Positions 18,260 to 27,240 of a stretch of 64,000 nt of DNA are shown piece after piece. Below the pieces are notes generated by a model. That model saw nothing but the letters and a program-made list of their open reading frames with translations, was not told where the DNA came from and did not search any database. Position 1 is the stretch's first letter; each line of letters opens with the position of its first letter. The stretch comes from Leptospira_A soteropolitanensis. Lineage in GTDB: Bacteria; Spirochaetota; Leptospiria; Leptospirales; Leptospiraceae. Made by a program: the position numbers and the translations under genes. The stretch lies in NCBI RefSeq assembly GCF_026151335.1, contig NZ_JAMQPP010000009.1. One strand, 5' to 3'.

Positions 18260-20656
18260 CTATGTTACTGAAGTAGTTACCATTTTTTTCCAAAAGTTTT
18301 TTAACTTTTGTACCTTTGGGTTTTCTTGGGCAATTTCCTGTAGGTTCAGAAGCACTTCCTTCGAACGTTCTATATCTCGCCTATGCATTAGAATTTCAGC
18401 AAGTAACAATAGATTATTAAAGTTTTTTGGATCTCTAAATCGAAGTCTTTCCGCAAAGTCTGTTGCTAAAACAAAATCTCTTCTTTGTTTATGCGCATAC
18501 GCTATATAAAACAAAAAGTCTGTATCTCCCGGATTTAATTGTAAATATCGATTTGCTAGTTCAATTGCCTTTTCATAATCCTTGGATTTCATATACAACT
18601 TGGATAATTCTCTTAGACAATATAGATCATCTGGCTCGGAGTCTAAAGCTAATTCTAAAGCAAATATGGCGTTATTCCATTCCCCATCTCGGTAAGACTG
18701 AATCCCCTCGCCCAACATTTGATAATAAACTTTTGGCTTTGTTGTTTCTTTTGCTGCATACGCTACTTCTTCTAAAAATGCAATTCGCATCATACTTAAA
18801 TCATCTGTAAGATCTCCAAATTGTAACATTACTTTACAAATTTGATTTAAGTCACCTGCGCCTTCAGCTACATGCCTTAAAAAAATAGTTTCGTCATCAT
18901 TAATCACACGGTTTCCACCTGATTGACCAACAAATAAATCATCACGTCCATCAGAACCTAATATCAACACGTCACCGGGCCGCAAAGGGTAAATTTGAAT
19001 GACCACTTCGTCTCCACTCATTTCAGTGAAACCAATTTTTCGTAAAGAATGTTCGTTTTCAAGAAAACTCGCGTTCCCATCCCGATAGAGAACTATCCAA
19101 GGATGTTCCGCGTTTATATAATACAAAGTTCCTGTTTCCTCATCAACTAACCCAAGTATAGCGGATAATAACATATGCCCATCAAAACTAATGAAAACGT
19201 TATGTACTTCTTGAAAACACTCCTTCAACCATCTTTCAGGATGTCTATCTTGCATATAACGTAACTTTTGTGTTCTTGTGATAATGGATTTAAAAACAGT
19301 TCCCATCACAAGAGCTCCACCTGCGCCTTGGATGGATTTACCCATTGCGTCGGCGTTTAAAAAGACCGTATATTTTTTCCCCATCAAATAAATAGAATCT
19401 GAAACAGAAAGATCACCTCCAATTTCAGATTGTTTATTTCTGAATTTGAATTGTTTCATTTGTCGTTCAAATATTGTGACGGAAACAGTTTCTGATTTAG
19501 AAAAAGAACCGCGCAAAGGTTTGATCAAAAGTGAAGTTAAAAAGTAATCTCCATCTTGTTTTTCTTGGAGTTTTTGCATTTCAGATAATGTTTCATTTAG
19601 TTCCCTAGTTCTTTGGTTTACCATTTCCTCTAAATGATTTTGGTGTTCCGACAACTCCTCTTTCATCTCAACAAAAACTCTTCCCATCTGACCAATTTCA
19701 TCACTTCTATGAGTTGGCAATGTTTCTGGTTTCCACTGATCCAAATCTACCATCGCAGTTGTCAGGAGTTTAATTGCCTCAACCATATCTCTAGAAAACA
19801 AAAAGGATATCAGGAAAATAACACCGCATAATACTAATGAGGCGATCACAAAAAAAGACCAAATTCTCCATGTTTTTGATTCTACTTCATTCTCATCAAT
19901 CATCACATGAAAGACCAACTTTTTCACAGATTGTGAATTGCCTGCATAAGGAATTTTTACTAGATAATATGGTTTATTTTGAAAATGGAATCGTTGTTCC
20001 TCCATCAACAAACCTGGATTCTCATTCATCACTAAACGAATGGTATCTGAACCGATAGTTTTCACTTTTCCTTCTTGAAAAATTGCTAAATGAATACGAT
20101 TGTCTTTCGAGATTGTTTTTGTAAAATTATCATCTACAACTTGGCCAATGAGAATTGTGCCGCGACCAAATAGTGGCGCTGCTAACCTGAATCCAAGTCC
20201 ACTATGTCCATCTTCCAGAGCAGCAGTAGACTGCCCATTCAATGCGTTTTTAATGATCGGTTGGTTTTTTTTATCATCACCAAAGTCTTTGGGACGATGG
20301 ACACGAAATAAAACTTTACCTTGGTTATCACCAATTTCAAAAATTGAAAGACCATATCTTTTTAGAATTTGTTGTAAATACGGGAGTTCTTTCGAAAGCA
20401 CAGATCGATCGTTAAGACCTCTTTCCAAAATTCCTCTAGTTTGCGCGTTGAAAGTAATTTCCTCTAATAATAACCTGAGTTTTTCTTCTTTAAATTCCAA
20501 TTCTCGTTGAAAATTACGGGAGAGATCCTCTGCCCGCTGCGTTTGCGGTATATTTTTTACCGATTGCAAAAGGTAGGCGAAACTAGTAGTGAGAGCAATC
20601 ACAAGAAGAATTTGACTCACACTCAATATTAATAAAAATTTGTAACGGATGCTCAT
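18260..20656 (-). CDS. Membrane SpoIIE-type PP2C phosphatase with HAMP and TPR
   Basis: 798-residue signalling protein. TM1 (about 7-29) and TM2 (about 265-288, FFVIASLVLCGVIFLISFLF) flank an extracytoplasmic sensor. A HAMP region with the DEIGQMGRVFVEMKEEL motif follows, then a coiled coil, then a SpoIIE/RsbU phosphatase domain. In that domain the metal-binding Asp residues appear in EIGGDL, NADAMGKSIQGAGG and LILGSDGRDDLF. The last 160 residues contain TPR repeats (YCLRELSKLYMKSKDYEKAIEL). Its substrate would be a phosphorylated STAS protein, perhaps the convergent neighbour. It is paralogous to the phosphatase at 56947-59508: the phosphatase and TPR halves share long near-identical phrases. 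Confidence 0.92.
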   Translation of the reverse strand: MSIRYKFLLILSVSQILLVIALTTSFAYLLQSVKNIPQTQRAEDLSRNFQRELEFKEEKLRLLLEEITFNAQTRGILERGLNDRSVLSKELPYLQQILKRYGLSIFEIGDNQGKVLFRVHRPKDFGDDKKNQPIIKNALNGQSTAALEDGHSGLGFRLAAPLFGRGTILIGQVVDDNFTKTISKDNRIHLAIFQEGKVKTIGSDTIRLVMNENPGLLMEEQRFHFQNKPYYLVKIPYAGNSQSVKKLVFHVMIDENEVESKTWRIWSFFVIASLVLCGVIFLISFLFSRDMVEAIKLLTTAMVDLDQWKPETLPTHRSDEIGQMGRVFVEMKEELSEHQNHLEEMVNQRTRELNETLSEMQKLQEKQDGDYFLTSLLIKPLRGSFSKSETVSVTIFERQMKQFKFRNKQSEIGGDLSVSDSIYLMGKKYTVFLNADAMGKSIQGAGGALVMGTVFKSIITRTQKLRYMQDRHPERWLKECFQEVHNVFISFDGHMLLSAILGLVDEETGTLYYINAEHPWIVLYRDGNASFLENEHSLRKIGFTEMSGDEVVIQIYPLRPGDVLILGSDGRDDLFVGQSGGNRVINDDETIFLRHVAEGAGDLNQICKVMLQFGDLTDDLSMMRIAFLEEVAYAAKETTKPKVYYQMLGEGIQSYRDGEWNNAIFALELALDSEPDDLYCLRELSKLYMKSKDYEKAIELANRYLQLNPGDTDFLFYIAYAHKQRRDFVLATDFAERLRFRDPKNFNNLLLLAEILMHRRDIERSKEVLLNLQEIAQENPKVQKLKNFWKKMVTTSVT

Positions 20657-20740
20657 AGAAAACTACGTGAATCTTCTCAAATTTGAGTTACAATCAAATG
20701 ACATTCCCTTGAAGGAAATGTATCATCATAAAAATTTCAG

Positions 20741-21937
20741 ATGAAACCAAACGCTTTTCTTTTTTTCCTCATCATCCTCATTTTGCTGCTTTATTATACT
20801 TTTGAATATTTTTTACACAATCAGACTTTAAAAAAATTCAAACATAGAATCCATGTAAATGGAACAAGAGGAAAGTCTAGTGTAACTAGGCTTATACGAG
20901 CAGGACTTTCCGCAACTGGGATGGCAGTTTTCGCAAAAACAACGGGTACAATGGCAAGAATGATTTTTCCCGATGGTTCAGAAGAATCTATCTCTCGATT
21001 TGGAAAACCCTCTATTTTAGAACAAATTAAAATTCTAAAAAAGGCAAAACGTATGGGGGCCGAAATAGTCGTATTAGAATGTATGGCTCTAGAACCACGT
21101 TACCAGTGGGCGAGTGAAGGACAAATTTTGAAATCAGATATAGGAGTCATCACAAACATCAGGGAAGACCATCTGGAAGTGATGGGACCCGAGTTAACCG
21201 ATGTCGCCAAATCTTTGCTATCTGGTTGTCCTGCAAAAGGAACTCTGATCACAGGTCCAACAGAATTTGAATCGTTAATCACTAATGTATGTAAAGATCG
21301 AAAATCCAAACCCATTTTAATCCAAGAAGAATCCATACACACTATTTCCGATGAAGAGATGAGAAAGTTTTCTTATTGGGAACATAAAGAGAATGTTTAT
21401 CTTGCACTTCAGGTCTGCGAAACATTGGGAGTGGATCGAAATATGGCATTAGAAGCTATGTGGAAAGTAAATCCAGATCCCGGAGCCCTTTCTGTATCTC
21501 CTATCCATTTTTTTGGTAAGGAATTCATTTATGTCAATGCAATGGCTGCTAACGATCCAGATAGCACAAAAATGATTTGGTCATCCGCAATAGATAGATA
21601 TCCGCAATACAATAAAAGATATATTTTGTTTCATACGAGAGATGACAGGCCGGAACGAAGCCGTCAACTCACCAAAGAATTCGCAAATTGGGAAGGATAC
21701 GATGCAGTGATATTAATTGGATCTTCTACTTCTCTCGCTTTTAAATACTTAAAGGCTTATTCCAAAAAAGACATTCCTATTTTTGTATGGGAACATTTAA
21801 GTTTAGATGGAATTTTTGAATCTTTACTTTCTATTCTGCCAAAACAATCTATGGTTTTTGGGATTGGCAATATAGTAGGACTTGGAATGGAATTATCATT
21901 ATATTTGAAAAACAGGTCGGAACAAACGAATGAATGA
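20741..21937 (+). CDS. pgsB: Poly-gamma-glutamate synthase PgsB/CapB
   Basis: 398-residue Mur-ligase-like amide ligase that polymerises glutamate at the membrane. One N-terminal membrane helix (residues about 5-25) is followed by the ATP P-loop NGTRGKSSVTRL (G41-S47). Further family stretches are KTTGTMARMIFPDGSEE, ECMALEPRYQW and TNIREDHLEVMGP. The length is that of Bacillus PgsB. The stop codon overlaps the pgsC start (8 bases), so the pgs genes form an operon with a promoter in the 84-base divergent gap facing the SpoIIE gene. No pgsA/capA or CapD-like anchor or hydrolase gene is seen next to it. Confidence 0.94.
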   Translation: MKPNAFLFFLIILILLLYYTFEYFLHNQTLKKFKHRIHVNGTRGKSSVTRLIRAGLSATGMAVFAKTTGTMARMIFPDGSEESISRFGKPSILEQIKILKKAKRMGAEIVVLECMALEPRYQWASEGQILKSDIGVITNIREDHLEVMGPELTDVAKSLLSGCPAKGTLITGPTEFESLITNVCKDRKSKPILIQEESIHTISDEEMRKFSYWEHKENVYLALQVCETLGVDRNMALEAMWKVNPDPGALSVSPIHFFGKEFIYVNAMAANDPDSTKMIWSSAIDRYPQYNKRYILFHTRDDRPERSRQLTKEFANWEGYDAVILIGSSTSLAFKYLKAYSKKDIPIFVWEHLSLDGIFESLLSILPKQSMVFGIGNIVGLGMELSLYLKNRSEQTNE

Positions 21938-22394
21938 AATTCTACCCCTGTCTATTGGGCTTAGTCTAGTTGTCAGTTTAGTTTTTTCAGAATTGTTCGG
22001 AATACTGGGAACGGGACTTGTCGTACCAGGATACTTAGCCTTATCATTAAATCATCCAAAGAACATAGCTCTCACTTTTTTGATCGCATTACTTTCTTAT
22101 ATTTGTGTCGAAGTTTTATCCAATTTTTTATTAATCTTTGGAAAAAGAAAAATTGTTTTTATTTTGTTATTCGGTTATTTTTTCGGATATTTGCTGAACT
22201 ACCAAATCCTTCCTGATATCGAAATTGGTTATCTTTCAGAAGTAAGAGGAATCGGATTTATCATCCCTGGTCTCATTGCCGTTTGGTATGAAAGACAAGG
22301 TGTTTTAGAAACAACATCAGTTCTCATACTAGCTGCGATATTTGTAAAAATTCTCCTTATTTTTATCTTAGGTACCGAGTTAGAAACTTTATGA
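21930..22394 (+). CDS. pgsC: Poly-gamma-glutamate biosynthesis membrane protein PgsC/CapC
   Basis: 154-residue protein with about five hydrophobic helices, matching PgsC in size and sequence (LSIGLSLVVSLVFSELFGILGTGLVVPGYLAL, shown here by its start LSIGLSLVV, and the later GFIIPGLIAVWYERQG). It forms the membrane synthase with PgsB. The ATG overlaps the end of pgsB, and its stop overlaps the pgsW start (ATGATG), so translation of the three is tightly coupled. Confidence 0.88.
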   Translation: MNEILPLSIGLSLVVSLVFSELFGILGTGLVVPGYLALSLNHPKNIALTFLIALLSYICVEVLSNFLLIFGKRKIVFILLFGYFFGYLLNYQILPDIEIGYLSEVRGIGFIIPGLIAVWYERQGVLETTSVLILAAIFVKILLIFILGTELETL

Positions 22395-23524
22395 TGACTA
22401 AAATTTACTGGTCGCCTTGGAAACATAGCCGAATCGCATTATTTCTATTAGCGATTTTAGGGATTCTAGGACTATTGTTAATTGAAACATGCAAAGTAAA
22501 AAAAGAACAATCCTATTTCAAAAAGAAACTTCATGCAGCAAAACTTGCAGAACGTGGATTTCAAATTTTAAAACCAGAACTTCTCAAACATAAAAAACCT
22601 GATTATAAAGAATTAGATCCAACCAATTCTGGATTTATTGGTGAGTTTTTAACACCTGTTACAAGCAATAGCGGTTCTTTGTCAGCAAAACAAACATCCA
22701 TCAATCCAAACTTTGCTGCGGTGATGATCCAATTTCTAAAAAAAGCCAAACTCGAAGAAGGTGACACGGTGGCCGTTGCCGTATCAGGTTCCTTTCCTGC
22801 ACTGAATGTTTGTTTATATGCTGCCCTTGAAACTTTAAAACTCAAACCAATCATCATCTCCAGTGCCTCGGCTTCACAGTTTGGTGCCAACCATCCACAA
22901 ATGCTTTGGCTAGATATGGAAAAGGAACTAACAGAATCCGGAATATTTTCCTTTAAATCAAGTTATGCGTCTCTTGGAGGGATTCAGGATAAAGCAATGG
23001 GTATATCCAAAGAAGGTAAAGACCTTCTTGGCCGCGCATTACAACGAAACCAAGTTAAGTTATTGGACCCTCTACATTTTGATGATTCGATAGAAAAACG
23101 AATGAAATTGTATGAAGAATTATCTGGAGGGAAACCAATCAAGTTATTCGTGAATGTGGGAGGAGGTACAACCATCCTCGGAACCAATCTTGGAAAACAA
23201 GTTTTCAAAAATGGACTGATTACGAACTTACCAGAAGAAGTCCATGTCCCCAATTCTGTCATTAAGTCCTTTTTGGAACGAGAGGTTCCCGTCATCAACT
23301 TCATCCAAATTGAGTCCCTTGCCCGCAAATTTGGTCTACCACAAACGCCTAAAAAACTTCCAAAACCTGGCGAAGGTAGAGTATTTTATTCTGAGGAATA
23401 CAGTCCCCTTCTCTATCTTTCCGTTTTCTTTTTTCTCCTCGTTGGATTGTATGGTGTTACAAGGCTTGGGTGGGGCGAAAATGAAGAAGATCGCCATCTT
23501 CCAAAATCCTTACGAGCTAGGTGA
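22391..23524 (+). CDS. pgsW: Poly-gamma-glutamate system protein PgsW
   Basis: 377-residue protein with one N-terminal helix (ALFLLAILGILGLLLIETC) and one near the C-terminus (LLYLSVFFFLLVGLYGVTRLG) enclosing a large extracytoplasmic domain with a conserved-looking core (TVAVAVSGSFPALNVCLYAA, SSASASQFGANHPQMLW, VNVGGGTTILG). It corresponds to the 'poly-gamma-glutamate system protein' that accompanies pgsB-pgsC in bacteria that lack the Bacillus-type pgsA. Its activity is not established as far as I know. It overlaps pgsC. Confidence 0.8.
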   Translation: MMTKIYWSPWKHSRIALFLLAILGILGLLLIETCKVKKEQSYFKKKLHAAKLAERGFQILKPELLKHKKPDYKELDPTNSGFIGEFLTPVTSNSGSLSAKQTSINPNFAAVMIQFLKKAKLEEGDTVAVAVSGSFPALNVCLYAALETLKLKPIIISSASASQFGANHPQMLWLDMEKELTESGIFSFKSSYASLGGIQDKAMGISKEGKDLLGRALQRNQVKLLDPLHFDDSIEKRMKLYEELSGGKPIKLFVNVGGGTTILGTNLGKQVFKNGLITNLPEEVHVPNSVIKSFLEREVPVINFIQIESLARKFGLPQTPKKLPKPGEGRVFYSEEYSPLLYLSVFFFLLVGLYGVTRLGWGENEEDRHLPKSLRAR

Positions 23525-23530
23525 GGTGAT

Positions 23531-23719
23531 ATGGCAAAAATCATAGTCCTTTCGATTCTGCTTTTTTTGATTTTACGTTGGGTCAGTCGGATCCTGATTT
23601 TACCGGCAAAAATTGCGGAAGAATTGGGAAATAGACAAAAGGAAGGATATCCAAAACCTTCTGACTGGACAAAACCAAAAGAGAAAGATATCTCTGACCG
23701 AGGAAAAATAATCGATTAA
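23531..23719 (+). CDS. Small membrane-anchored protein at end of pgs operon
   Basis: 62 residues: one hydrophobic N-terminal helix (IVLSILLFLILRWVSRILILP), then a charged tail rich in Lys, Glu and Pro (KPSDWTKPKEKDISDRGK). The ATG lies 6 bases after the pgsW stop, with ggtgag at the usual ribosome-binding distance, so it is most likely the last pgs operon gene. Size and layout (one helix plus a polar tail) recall PgsE/CapE of Bacillus, but I see no sequence match and do not claim it. Confidence 0.65.
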   Translation: MAKIIVLSILLFLILRWVSRILILPAKIAEELGNRQKEGYPKPSDWTKPKEKDISDRGKIID

Positions 23720-23772
23720 AGTGGTGATTTCCTAACAGGAGAATCCAAAATTCTGTCGAAAATCATAGTAAG

Positions 23773-24315
23773 ATGAGACAGAATTCGATTCATAATCCCC
23801 TCATTCGTTTTTTATCTAAAAATATTTTTCCCCTTCTCCCTATTCTTTTTACTATCACCCTCATCCAATGTGGAGTCCCGAAAGGTGAGTTTGGTTGGAC
23901 CACAACCAAAATGGAAGAGATGGATATTTTAGAAAAACACATTCAAACCATCACCGATTATAAAATGATGAGAGACGATCTTATCTTTTCTCCTACAGAC
24001 ACCATTCATTATGTTTATCAATTTTCGAGAAGTCCTGGTTTGGAAACTGACTTCTACATTTCTCTCAATCGTTATGAACTAGATTTCGTAGAAATTGATA
24101 TCAAGAAAAAAAGAGTAGAGCCAGATTCCCTTGCGATAAGAGATGAATTTTCTCTGTTACGGACTGGTGAATATTTAATTAAAATCGTTCATGAAGGTGA
24201 TACAGTAGATGAAGTGAAGTTTCGCGTTTTACCAGACGAAGGTTATACACAGGAAAATCTGGAACAAGAATTAGCTGGCGACCAGACAGATGAAATTATT
24301 AAATACTCTCGCTGA
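23773..24315 (+). CDS. Predicted lipoprotein, unknown function
   Basis: 180-residue protein with a long signal peptide (NIFPLLPILFTITLIQC) and lipobox LIQC, lipid-anchored at Cys33. The mature part (GVPKGEFGWTTTKMEEMDILEKH) has no motif I recognise. The 'DTIHYVYQFSRSPGLETDFY' region suggests a beta-sandwich, but that is a guess. It lies 53 bases after the pgs small gene on the same strand and may belong to that unit. Its 3' end overlaps the convergent TPR gene by 17 bases. Confidence 0.75.
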   Translation: MRQNSIHNPLIRFLSKNIFPLLPILFTITLIQCGVPKGEFGWTTTKMEEMDILEKHIQTITDYKMMRDDLIFSPTDTIHYVYQFSRSPGLETDFYISLNRYELDFVEIDIKKKRVEPDSLAIRDEFSLLRTGEYLIKIVHEGDTVDEVKFRVLPDEGYTQENLEQELAGDQTDEIIKYSR

Positions 24316-26383
24316 TCGGAGGTTGTATATTTCCTGTTTCTAAAATTCTTTTTACACGCTCCAATTCTTTTAAAGCAACTCGAATATCCGTTTCGCCTCC
24401 TTTATTAACGATAAGTTCATAAAATTCCTTGGCTTTCACGAAGTCTCTGCTCTCTTCAGCTAATACACCTAGCCGAAACAATATCTTTATCAATGGAATT
24501 TTATTTCTTTTGGTTTCTAATACACGAATGACTGCTTCTTGGTCTTCAATCTTTAAATCTATCAATCGATATTGTGAAAGAATATCATCAAGTGTTGTGA
24601 CCATAAGATCTTTTTTAAGATTTTGTTTTTTCTCAATCAAATCATTGAGTTCTTTTTCAGCAAGGACCATCTTTTCATCTAACCGCTTCCATTGAGAAAA
24701 GGAAATATTTAGCTTATTACGTTCTAATTCATTTCGTTTGTATTTTTTATCTTTTTTGCTCAAATAATAATAGGCGATGGATTCAAGTTCGGTAAGCCCG
24801 GTATCTGTATCTAATGAAGGATTCCAATCCTTACTATTTCTTTCCAACCAGTATTCCAAGAAAGGTGCTCCTCGATCTGGGTCCCCAATCTGCAAATTGA
24901 AAAAAACTCCAATTTCAAAGGATACTCTTGTTTTATCAATGGAATCAGGAGATAAATTAAAAAACTTTTCGTAGTATTGTCCTGCCAATATATTTCTTTT
25001 TAAATCCGCATTGAGAGTGGCTAAACGTAAATTTGATTTTATGATTCTTTCCTGTTCTTCCGCAGTAGGATTTTTCACTTTTAAAAGTTCTGCCAAACCT
25101 TTTTCATAAAAGTCAGAAGCTCTTTCCTTTTTACCATCTTGCCTGTATTGTTCAGCTATATCCGTAAGCACCAAAGGATTTTCATTCCACAACCTGTAAG
25201 CTCGTTCCAGAATTAACTCATATGCAAAAAAATCAGTATTTCTTTTATAATCAAACAACACATAGATCCCTTTTCCGGCAGTGCCCAGTTTGTTGACTAT
25301 TTTTAGACGTTCTTTATTATCATCCTCTAGTTTACGAACCACATTGGCAAAGGCATAAAGGTCGTTTGATTCAATTTGTTTTCGTTTGTTTAGATAAACC
25401 AAATATCGTTGGTTTACGGATTCATCATACCTTTGTTTTGTTATTTTTCGATTTTCATCTGCTAGGCGAACATCCTCTTTCCAAATTTTTGATTGAGGCG
25501 CCAAATCGGTTAAACTTTTTCCTTCTCGAATCCAATTGCTTTCTTTGAGGTGAATTTCATCTTTTGTTTTTTTTAATTTTTGTTCTGCTTGTTTCCATTC
25601 GTTATATAAACGATCATGTTCTTTCGCAGAACTCGCATCATATCCGAGAACGTCTTCTTTTTGCCACTCTCCATTTCGAAATCCTTCTTCTGTCATTTCC
25701 AGTGGGTGGTATCGAAAGGCTGCAAGATAATGTCTTAAGGCAGGTGCATACTTTTCGGATTCAACATACAACCGTGCAAGCCTTATATGCAATTGGTATA
25801 ATAGTGGAGAGTCTCGAACAATATAAGTTTCTGTATTTTTATGTGTGCTCTGCCATAACAAAAGACGAATATCATTCATCTCCGTTCGTGAGTTATATAC
25901 ATTTCCCTTTTCTCGGTCTTCCCAAATTCGTTTTTCTTCTATGAACTGACTGTAATAACGTTTAAGGAGTCCTTCCGCCTCACGGATCTTAGTTTCTAGA
26001 TTTTTAGGTCCTGACTCTACTCCCGCATCCACCGGGTTATCCGCACCTGGGATGACAGGAACTTCCGGCGCATTGGGATCTAATGGTTTTGGCTCTTCCC
26101 TAAGGGCGATTCCAGAATCTTCGTCGATGGGAATTCTTTTTTCAGAATCCAAGGTTTGGATTTCTTCTGTAGAGATCACTTGCAAGGGAGATAAATATAG
26201 TCCAGACAAAGGGTTTCGCCTGTCCTCTTCTCCGGCCCAAACGGCACCGAACCCACCAAAATGGGAAAGCAAAACATAGAAGGACAGGTAAAAAGGTAAG
26301 TAACTCGCGTAAAAAAGGAAATCATTTGCCTTTTTTAAGAATGGATCAAATCCACCAAGTTTCCCAAGAAAGCCAAGTTTCAT
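24299..26383 (-). CDS. Large exported TPR/coiled-coil protein
   Basis: 694 residues from the ATG at 26383 (MKLGFLGKLGGFDP), which follows a purine-rich ribosome binding site; the frame is open to 26431. A hydrophobic segment (FYASYLPFYLSFYVLLSHFGGFGAVWA) reads as a signal peptide or anchor. The rest is soluble and helical, with TPR-like pairs (HIRLARLYVESEKYAPALRHYLAAF; KILFRLGVLAEESRDFVKAKEFYELI) and coiled coil around residues 250-330 and 560-620. It probably scaffolds a periplasmic complex. No partner is evident. Confidence 0.78.
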   Translation of the reverse strand: MKLGFLGKLGGFDPFLKKANDFLFYASYLPFYLSFYVLLSHFGGFGAVWAGEEDRRNPLSGLYLSPLQVISTEEIQTLDSEKRIPIDEDSGIALREEPKPLDPNAPEVPVIPGADNPVDAGVESGPKNLETKIREAEGLLKRYYSQFIEEKRIWEDREKGNVYNSRTEMNDIRLLLWQSTHKNTETYIVRDSPLLYQLHIRLARLYVESEKYAPALRHYLAAFRYHPLEMTEEGFRNGEWQKEDVLGYDASSAKEHDRLYNEWKQAEQKLKKTKDEIHLKESNWIREGKSLTDLAPQSKIWKEDVRLADENRKITKQRYDESVNQRYLVYLNKRKQIESNDLYAFANVVRKLEDDNKERLKIVNKLGTAGKGIYVLFDYKRNTDFFAYELILERAYRLWNENPLVLTDIAEQYRQDGKKERASDFYEKGLAELLKVKNPTAEEQERIIKSNLRLATLNADLKRNILAGQYYEKFFNLSPDSIDKTRVSFEIGVFFNLQIGDPDRGAPFLEYWLERNSKDWNPSLDTDTGLTELESIAYYYLSKKDKKYKRNELERNKLNISFSQWKRLDEKMVLAEKELNDLIEKKQNLKKDLMVTTLDDILSQYRLIDLKIEDQEAVIRVLETKRNKIPLIKILFRLGVLAEESRDFVKAKEFYELIVNKGGETDIRVALKELERVKRILETGNIQPPISESI

Positions 26384-26511
26384 TTTTTCTCTGCCGCTCC
26401 CCCCTGAATTTAAGTATCGGCGAAAAATCAAAATCCAACAAGCAAAAGGGGTTGTATAATGGAATGACTGGCGTTCACTGTAGCCAATCGACCAGAAGAA
26501 CTGGATCTCTT

Positions 26512-27180
26512 ATGTCAAAAAACATTGTCGAACGGTATCTCGTCCTAAAAAACAAATACCGAAATTATGATACCAAATACGCCTTAAAACGTATGCAAGC
26601 GTTCCGACTTGCCACCCAGGAATTGTCGCGCAAAGGATATGAAGTTGCCTTGGAACTCTTGGGATCCATTAATTTTGGCATTGTAGATCCGACCTCTGAC
26701 GTTGACTGCATTTTACTTTTAGAATGCGATTTACATAAAGACCAAAGTTGTTGTCCAACACACTGTACCAATTTATCATTCGTAAAAACAGAAATTTCTA
26801 AATTTGTTTTAAAAAGATTGTCTCCAGAAACATTTAACATTGATTATTTGGATACTATCAATTTAAAATACGTAGAAGAAAAAATCCGAACAGAATCCGT
26901 TCTCGGTGATGAGACTTTATACTGTTTATTATTTTATAGAAACATAGGTAGGCCGGTCAATCGCCCACTTTTTATCCCATTTTGCGACCAACTAGAAGAA
27001 AATCATGACTTTGTGAAAGAAATTATACCTTGGGCAGCCGACGCCTTAGAAGGTTACCTAAACACCAACCAACACAGAATGTCATTCAATAAGTATAACG
27101 AGAGGATACGGGCTCGGGGTTTGAGCCTTCCTGAGGGATTACAACAAGAATTACAAGCTTACATGGAGGGAAAAACTTAA
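26512..27180 (+). CDS. Nucleotidyltransferase-fold protein
   Basis: 222 residues from ATG 26512 (MSKNIVERYLVL); the frame is open further upstream to 26326, but that part is not protein-like. The polymerase-beta/nucleotidyltransferase signature is present: G51-S52 in LLGSINFG and D63-x-D65 in TSDVDCILL. Unusually, a CCPTHC cluster (Cys80, Cys81, His84, Cys85) lies just after the second metal-binding Asp and could bind a metal. The C-terminal half is helical. This fold covers nucleotide or drug adenylylation and antitoxin-type proteins. The substrate is unknown. Confidence 0.75.
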   Translation: MSKNIVERYLVLKNKYRNYDTKYALKRMQAFRLATQELSRKGYEVALELLGSINFGIVDPTSDVDCILLLECDLHKDQSCCPTHCTNLSFVKTEISKFVLKRLSPETFNIDYLDTINLKYVEEKIRTESVLGDETLYCLLFYRNIGRPVNRPLFIPFCDQLEENHDFVKEIIPWAADALEGYLNTNQHRMSFNKYNERIRARGLSLPEGLQQELQAYMEGKT

Positions 27181-27240
27181 TCTTAAAAGCACCGCCAATA
27201 TTATTGTTTACCGTTCTCGAAGATTCCTTATTATTTTGCC

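Noticed and set aside
26326..26511. N-terminal extension of the nucleotidyltransferase
   Set aside because: The 62 extra codons begin at TTG inside the divergent TPR gene and are not protein-like; ATG 26512 starts a typical helical N-terminus.
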